A DNA stretch of 64,000 nucleotides from SW4 sp042466115 (GTDB lineage: Bacteria; Pseudomonadota; Alphaproteobacteria; Rhodobacterales; Rhodobacteraceae). This document shows positions 60,610 through 64,000 of this stretch, in pieces (the stretch's first letter is position 1; each line of letters starts with the position of its first letter). The position numbers were made by a program, and so were the translations under genes. The stretch lies in assembly GCF_042466115.1 (NCBI RefSeq), contig NZ_JAXHBQ010000001.1, positions 1,426,001 to 1,490,000 on the forward strand. The letters run 5' to 3'. Under the pieces are notes generated by a model. The model did no database searches. It had not been told where the DNA came from and saw only the letters and a list, made by a program, of their open reading frames with translations.

Positions 60610-62557
60610 GCTTCAGTTCGATCCGGCGGTTTTGCGCCCGTGCAGCATCAGTGTCGGCCGGGTTGATAGGCTGGTATTGCCCAAACCCATTGGCCGCCAG
60701 ACGATCCGGCGGAATACCCAGAAAGTTCACCATATAAAGCACAACCGACAGCGCGCGCGCCTGACTAAGCTCCCAGTTGTTGGCGAATTCACCAGTGCCG
60801 GACAGCGGCACATCGTCGGTATGCCCGTCCACGCGGATCACCCAATCAATTCCATCGGGAATTTCATCCGAAATGGCGCGCAGGATGTCGGCAACCTTGG
60901 CAATTTCACCACGCCCGGCATCAGACAACGTGGCGCGCCCCTGTTCAAACAGAACTTCAGACGAAAACACGAAACGGTCGCCTTCAATGCGCACGCCATC
61001 CTGACCATCCAGAACCTCGCGCAATTCCCCAAAGAAATCAGACCGGTAGCGTTCCAGATTCTGCGCCTCGGCGGCCAGTCGGGCGGCCTCGGCCTCAAGG
61101 CGTTCACGTTCCGCCTGTTCCAGCGCCAGCGCGCGGCGTTCTTGCGCGGCCACACGGGCCAGCGCGGTATTAAGCTGCGCACCAAGGCTTTCAATCTGCA
61201 CTTGCGCGGCGACATCTTCGTCCTCGGCCAGATCAAGCAGGGTTTGCAGCGTGCCGATCTGGTCGCGCAGGGCGCGCACCTGTTCATTCAGGATCGCAAC
61301 TTCGCGTTGGCTGTCGGCCGATAGCGCCTCTTGCTCGGCCAGCGCCTGATTGGCTGCGGCCAACAGCGCTGCTTGGCGGTCGGCCTCGCTCATCTGGGTC
61401 GCGGCTGCATTTTCGGCAGCGGTCACAGCGGCCAAAGCTTCGGCCAAGCGCGCCTCGAGGGTCGCGCGCGCAGTGCCTTCCGTTTCGCGCATGGCGGCGA
61501 TCTGCGCTTGCAAGTCGTCCTGCGCCAACAAGGCTTCGGCCAATCGGTCTTGCAGGTCTGTCTGCTCGGCCTCGCCTGCTGCAACGGCGGCGGCAAGCGC
61601 AGCCTGCGCCGCGTCAAGCGCGGTTTCGCTGCTGTCCTGATCTGCCAGTGCTGCCAAAAGGCGCGCGTTCAGATCAGCCTTTTCGGCGGTTTCGTTCACC
61701 AGTGCCGCCTCGGCCTCGCGCTGCGCCAAAAGGGCGGCGGCAAGACGCAAGTCCAGATCGTCCTGCGCCGTTTCAGCGGCGGCAAGCAGGGTCAGGGTTT
61801 CTTCGGCAGCGCGGCGCTGTTCTTCCAATGCGAGGGTCATCGCGGTCAGTTCTGCATCTGCATCCGTCAGCTTGTCGCGCAGGGCTTGCGCCGCGGCAGC
61901 ATCAGCCAGTTGTGCAGCTTCCAATTCGGAAATGCGCGCCGTGTCAGCCGCGCCCTCAGCGCGAAGATCGGCCACCAAAGCCTCGAGCGCTTCACGGCGT
62001 GCAGCCGCAAGGCGCGCGGCCTCAGCACTTGCGTCAATTTCATCGCGTGCGGTTGCCAGCGCCAGATTCAACGCGTCCTGTTCACCAAGCAATTCATCGC
62101 GCGTGCCTTCCAGTCCCGCGACCGTTTCGCGCAGGTCACTGCGCTGCGCGAGAAGGCCCGCGACCTGTGCCTCGAACCCTGTGATACGGTTTTCAGCCGC
62201 GACCAGCGCAGCCGCTTGCGCATCGCGCTCCTGCGTGAGGCTGGCGACCAAGGCCGCCTGTCGTTCCGCTTCGTCGGATGTCGCGGCAAGTGACGTGGTC
62301 AACGACCCGACAGTTGCCGCCAGTTGCGCAGAACGGTCCTGTTCCAGCCCCAAGGCCTGCGCCAGCGATGCCACTTCGGCCGTGAGTTGCGACAGGCGCG
62401 ATTCCTGTCCTGTGATCGTTTCGCGCAGAACGAACTGGATCACCATAAAGATCGTCAACACGAACATCAGGACCAGCAAAAGACCCGTCATCGCATCGAC
62501 AAACCCCGGCCAGATCGAGGCCTGAAACCGTGTGCCTGTGCGCCGGCTTAGGGCCAT
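60596..62557 (-). CDS. MotB-like protein with a very long coiled coil and OmpA-type peptidoglycan-binding domain
   Basis: A 653-residue protein. The N-terminus has one membrane helix, SIWPGFVDAMTGLLLVLMFVLTIFMVIQF (residues 15-43); D21 in VDAMTGLLLVL corresponds to the proton-carrying Asp of MotB-type stators. Residues about 50-510 are almost pure coiled coil rich in Ala, Glu, Leu and Gln. Residues 520-650 form an OmpA-like domain: FVFSSEVLFEQGRATLSDAGR, VIRVDGHTDDVP, NWELSQARALSVV and RAQNRRIELKL. It is coupled to the ExbB/MotA-like gene upstream (TAATG overlap), so the two should form an ion-driven membrane complex anchored to peptidoglycan. The work it does is unknown. Confidence 0.88.
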   Translation of the reverse strand: MALSRRTGTRFQASIWPGFVDAMTGLLLVLMFVLTIFMVIQFVLRETITGQESRLSQLTAEVASLAQALGLEQDRSAQLAATVGSLTTSLAATSDEAERQAALVASLTQERDAQAAALVAAENRITGFEAQVAGLLAQRSDLRETVAGLEGTRDELLGEQDALNLALATARDEIDASAEAARLAAARREALEALVADLRAEGAADTARISELEAAQLADAAAAQALRDKLTDADAELTAMTLALEEQRRAAEETLTLLAAAETAQDDLDLRLAAALLAQREAEAALVNETAEKADLNARLLAALADQDSSETALDAAQAALAAAVAAGEAEQTDLQDRLAEALLAQDDLQAQIAAMRETEGTARATLEARLAEALAAVTAAENAAATQMSEADRQAALLAAANQALAEQEALSADSQREVAILNEQVRALRDQIGTLQTLLDLAEDEDVAAQVQIESLGAQLNTALARVAAQERRALALEQAERERLEAEAARLAAEAQNLERYRSDFFGELREVLDGQDGVRIEGDRFVFSSEVLFEQGRATLSDAGRGEIAKVADILRAISDEIPDGIDWVIRVDGHTDDVPLSGTGEFANNWELSQARALSVVLYMVNFLGIPPDRLAANGFGQYQPINPADTDAARAQNRRIELKLTER

Positions 62558-63738
62558 TAGCCCTGCCCGCCATCACCCTTGCGGGCGCGGTTTTGCGATT
62601 GGCGCAATGCGCGGGTCAGCGCAGCGATGTCTGTGCGCAGATCGGCCAAAACCTCTTGGCGACCCGCTGCCATTTCCTCGAGGATGCGCAGCAGTTGCAC
62701 ATCAATCGAGCGCAAGCGCATCCGGCTTTCGGCGTCGATCCCTTCCATGCCGCTGTCTTGCAGCTTTGCAATCAGCGCCTCCTGGCCATCGGCCACGCGA
62801 AGCAGGGCGGCATTGCTGTCACCCTGATCCAGTTTTTCCGTCAGTTTTTCCACAGCGCCGACAAGATGTCCCATGCGTTCGTCAACCTGCGTGCGGCTGA
62901 CATCCGATTGCGTGAACATCAGCTGCAGGGATTCCATTTGTTCGGCCATGTGATCAATCACACCGGCCATCACGTTTGCTTCGCCGCTGCCGCCTTCTTC
63001 GCCGCTGGCGAAACCGACGCGGGTGATCGTTGACAGCCATTCCTCAAGTTCGCGGTAGAACCGGTTCTGGCCGTGACCTGCGAACAGTTCAAGCAGGCCG
63101 ATCACCAGTGACCCGGCCAGCCCCAACAGCGACGAGGCAAAGGCCACGCCCATCCCGCCAAGTTGGCTTTCCAGCCCCGCTTGCAGGCGGTTGAAGATAT
63201 CGACGCCTGTTTCACCTTCGTCAGGGGTCAACGATTGGATCGTTTCGACGAGCGCGGGCACCGTCGTGGCAAGGCCATAGAACGTTCCCAAAAGGCCAAG
63301 GAAAATCAAGGTATTGACGATATATCGCGTGATTTCACGGGCTTCGTCGATGCGTTGCGCCACACTGTCCAGAATGGACCGGCTGGACGACGACGAAATC
63401 TGCATCCGCGATCCGCGTGAACGCAGCAAGGTTGCAAGCGGCGCTAGCAATTGTGGCGCGATCGTAATCTCGTGGCCGATCCGTTCGCGTGCGAACCCTT
63501 CGATCCAGCGCACCGCGCGGATCAGTTGCGTGACCTGCCCGAAACAGGCCAGTATCCCGATGAAAAACACCACCAGAATAAAGCCGTTCAGATACGGATT
63601 GGCGAGGAATACCGGCCCCACGCGCGGCGCTGCCAGATAGGCACCCGCCGCGACAAGGGCCAGCACAACCAGCATCGACGTGATCTGGCGCACGGGTTGG
63701 GAAAACTGCGGCTCGGCCTCTGGGTCCCTTTTGTCCAT
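62557..63738 (-). CDS. MotA/TolQ/ExbB-type proton channel family protein
   Basis: A 393-residue membrane protein. Likely membrane helices at residues 21-40, 48-70, 145-168 (NTLIFLGLLGTFYGLATTVPAL, the conserved channel-forming pair region) and 190-215 (GMGVAFASSLLGLAGSLVIGLLELF). A cytosolic segment lies between helices 2 and 3 (EGFARERIGHEITIAPQLLAPLATLLRSRG), and the C-terminal 170 residues are predicted helical and cytosolic (MAEQMESLQLMFTQSDV, MGHLVGAVEKLTEKLDQ, LLRILEEMAAGRQEVLADLRTDIAAL). First gene of the two-gene operon with the MotB-like protein. Confidence 0.88.
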   Translation of the reverse strand: MDKRDPEAEPQFSQPVRQITSMLVVLALVAAGAYLAAPRVGPVFLANPYLNGFILVVFFIGILACFGQVTQLIRAVRWIEGFARERIGHEITIAPQLLAPLATLLRSRGSRMQISSSSSRSILDSVAQRIDEAREITRYIVNTLIFLGLLGTFYGLATTVPALVETIQSLTPDEGETGVDIFNRLQAGLESQLGGMGVAFASSLLGLAGSLVIGLLELFAGHGQNRFYRELEEWLSTITRVGFASGEEGGSGEANVMAGVIDHMAEQMESLQLMFTQSDVSRTQVDERMGHLVGAVEKLTEKLDQGDSNAALLRVADGQEALIAKLQDSGMEGIDAESRMRLRSIDVQLLRILEEMAAGRQEVLADLRTDIAALTRALRQSQNRARKGDGGQG

Positions 63739-63818
63739 CTGGGCAACAGGTCCTCTCAATTGTTTGTGGCCCTGAACATAGGGGCAGCGCGCGCAAAACC
63801 CAAATGAAATATGCCTGA

Positions 63819-64000
63819 TCAGCCTGTTGTCAGGGCGCGCACACGGGTCACGAGCCACGCCATTTCCGCGTCCTTGATCCCCATCTGCGTCAGGTGACTG
63901 GCCGTGTTGAACAGGTATTCGGTGTTGGGGCCGCGCCCACCCACGGCACGCGCGATCATTTGCGCCTGCTGTTCCAGCGGAAACTGGCAATACTGCACGT
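63819..64000 (-). CDS. 3' end of a ChaC-like gamma-glutamylcyclotransferase
   Basis: 60 residues are visible in the frame ending at TGA 63819-63821: CQFPLEQQAQMIARAVGGRGPNTEYLFNTASHLTQMGIKDAEMAWLVTRVRAL. The GRGPNTEYLFNTASHL stretch matches the C-terminal GPNxEYLxxTxxHL motif of ChaC-type glutathione-specific gamma-glutamylcyclotransferases, which degrade glutathione to 5-oxoproline and Cys-Gly. The 5' end is outside the window. It lies 80 bases upstream of the ExbB-like gene on the same strand. Confidence 0.8.
   Translation of the reverse strand, partial: VQYCQFPLEQQAQMIARAVGGRGPNTEYLFNTASHLTQMGIKDAEMAWLVTRVRALTTG

Noticed and set aside
60596..63738. A complete Zorya defence system
   Set aside because: ZorC, ZorD or ZorE-like genes are absent, the long helical part is on the wrong subunit, and the surroundings are core genes.

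Overview
The window is a stretch of alphaproteobacterial core chromosome. Gene content and order point to the Roseobacter group of the Rhodobacterales: methylmalonyl-CoA epimerase next to a DUF1467 protein, an atpHAGDC operon without the F0 genes, Lrp/AsnC divergent to trxB, lgt-midA-pgeF, a Hint-domain protein and ArsH. The coding DNA is GC-rich with strong third-position G/C bias. No rRNA, tRNA, CRISPR array, transposase or prophage was seen. The genus cannot be fixed from the sequence alone.

Layout. 0-5.3 kb: histone-deacetylase-like hydrolase, RidA, nitroreductase, EI24 membrane protein, DUF1467, methylmalonyl-CoA epimerase, an orphan receiver protein and a Flp-like pilin. 5.3-15.9 kb: exported DUF1501/DUF1800 pair, L,D-transpeptidase, aspS, carB and a KAS III-like synthase. 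15.9-26.1 kb: CII-like regulator with arsH, tdk, D-2-hydroxyacid dehydrogenase/csaA/proC, YbjN protein, M42 peptidase, ubiK, the coupled lgt-midA-pgeF cluster and a 50-residue protein. 26.4-36.3 kb: Hint protein, Lrp regulator, trxB, rpiB, a sulfate-activating enzyme that continues in frame from a winged-helix domain, DUF1150/hsp20, DUF465, purEK, lipase, NUDIX and a DMT transporter. 36.5-48.8 kb: groESL with CIRCE, TraB/GumN, DUF2161, Mn pyrophosphatase, HAD phosphatase, NCS1 transporter with divergent GntR, MaoC, ribF, YcgN, threonine aldolase and a frameshifted isomerase. 48.9-64 kb: prs, H-type lectin, atpHAGDC, methyltransferase, gloB, clpA, M23 peptidase, a MotA/MotB-like pair with a very long coiled coil, and the end of a ChaC-like gene.

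Points that stand out. (1) A MarR/EPS-type winged helix is fused in frame to the bifunctional ATP sulfurylase/APS kinase, and two matching 14-bp dyads lie just upstream of it. (2) A 219-bp dispersed repeat occurs twice, and its long hairpin arms are identical between copies while the rest has diverged. (3) An ExbB/MotA-like plus OmpA/MotB-like pair has about 450 residues of coiled coil between the membrane and the peptidoglycan-binding domain. (4) An isomerase gene is broken at a G6 tract. (5) Several small genes, palindromes and leader structures are not covered by routine annotation. Most of the window is ordinary, densely packed housekeeping sequence; several convergent gene pairs share their stop codons.
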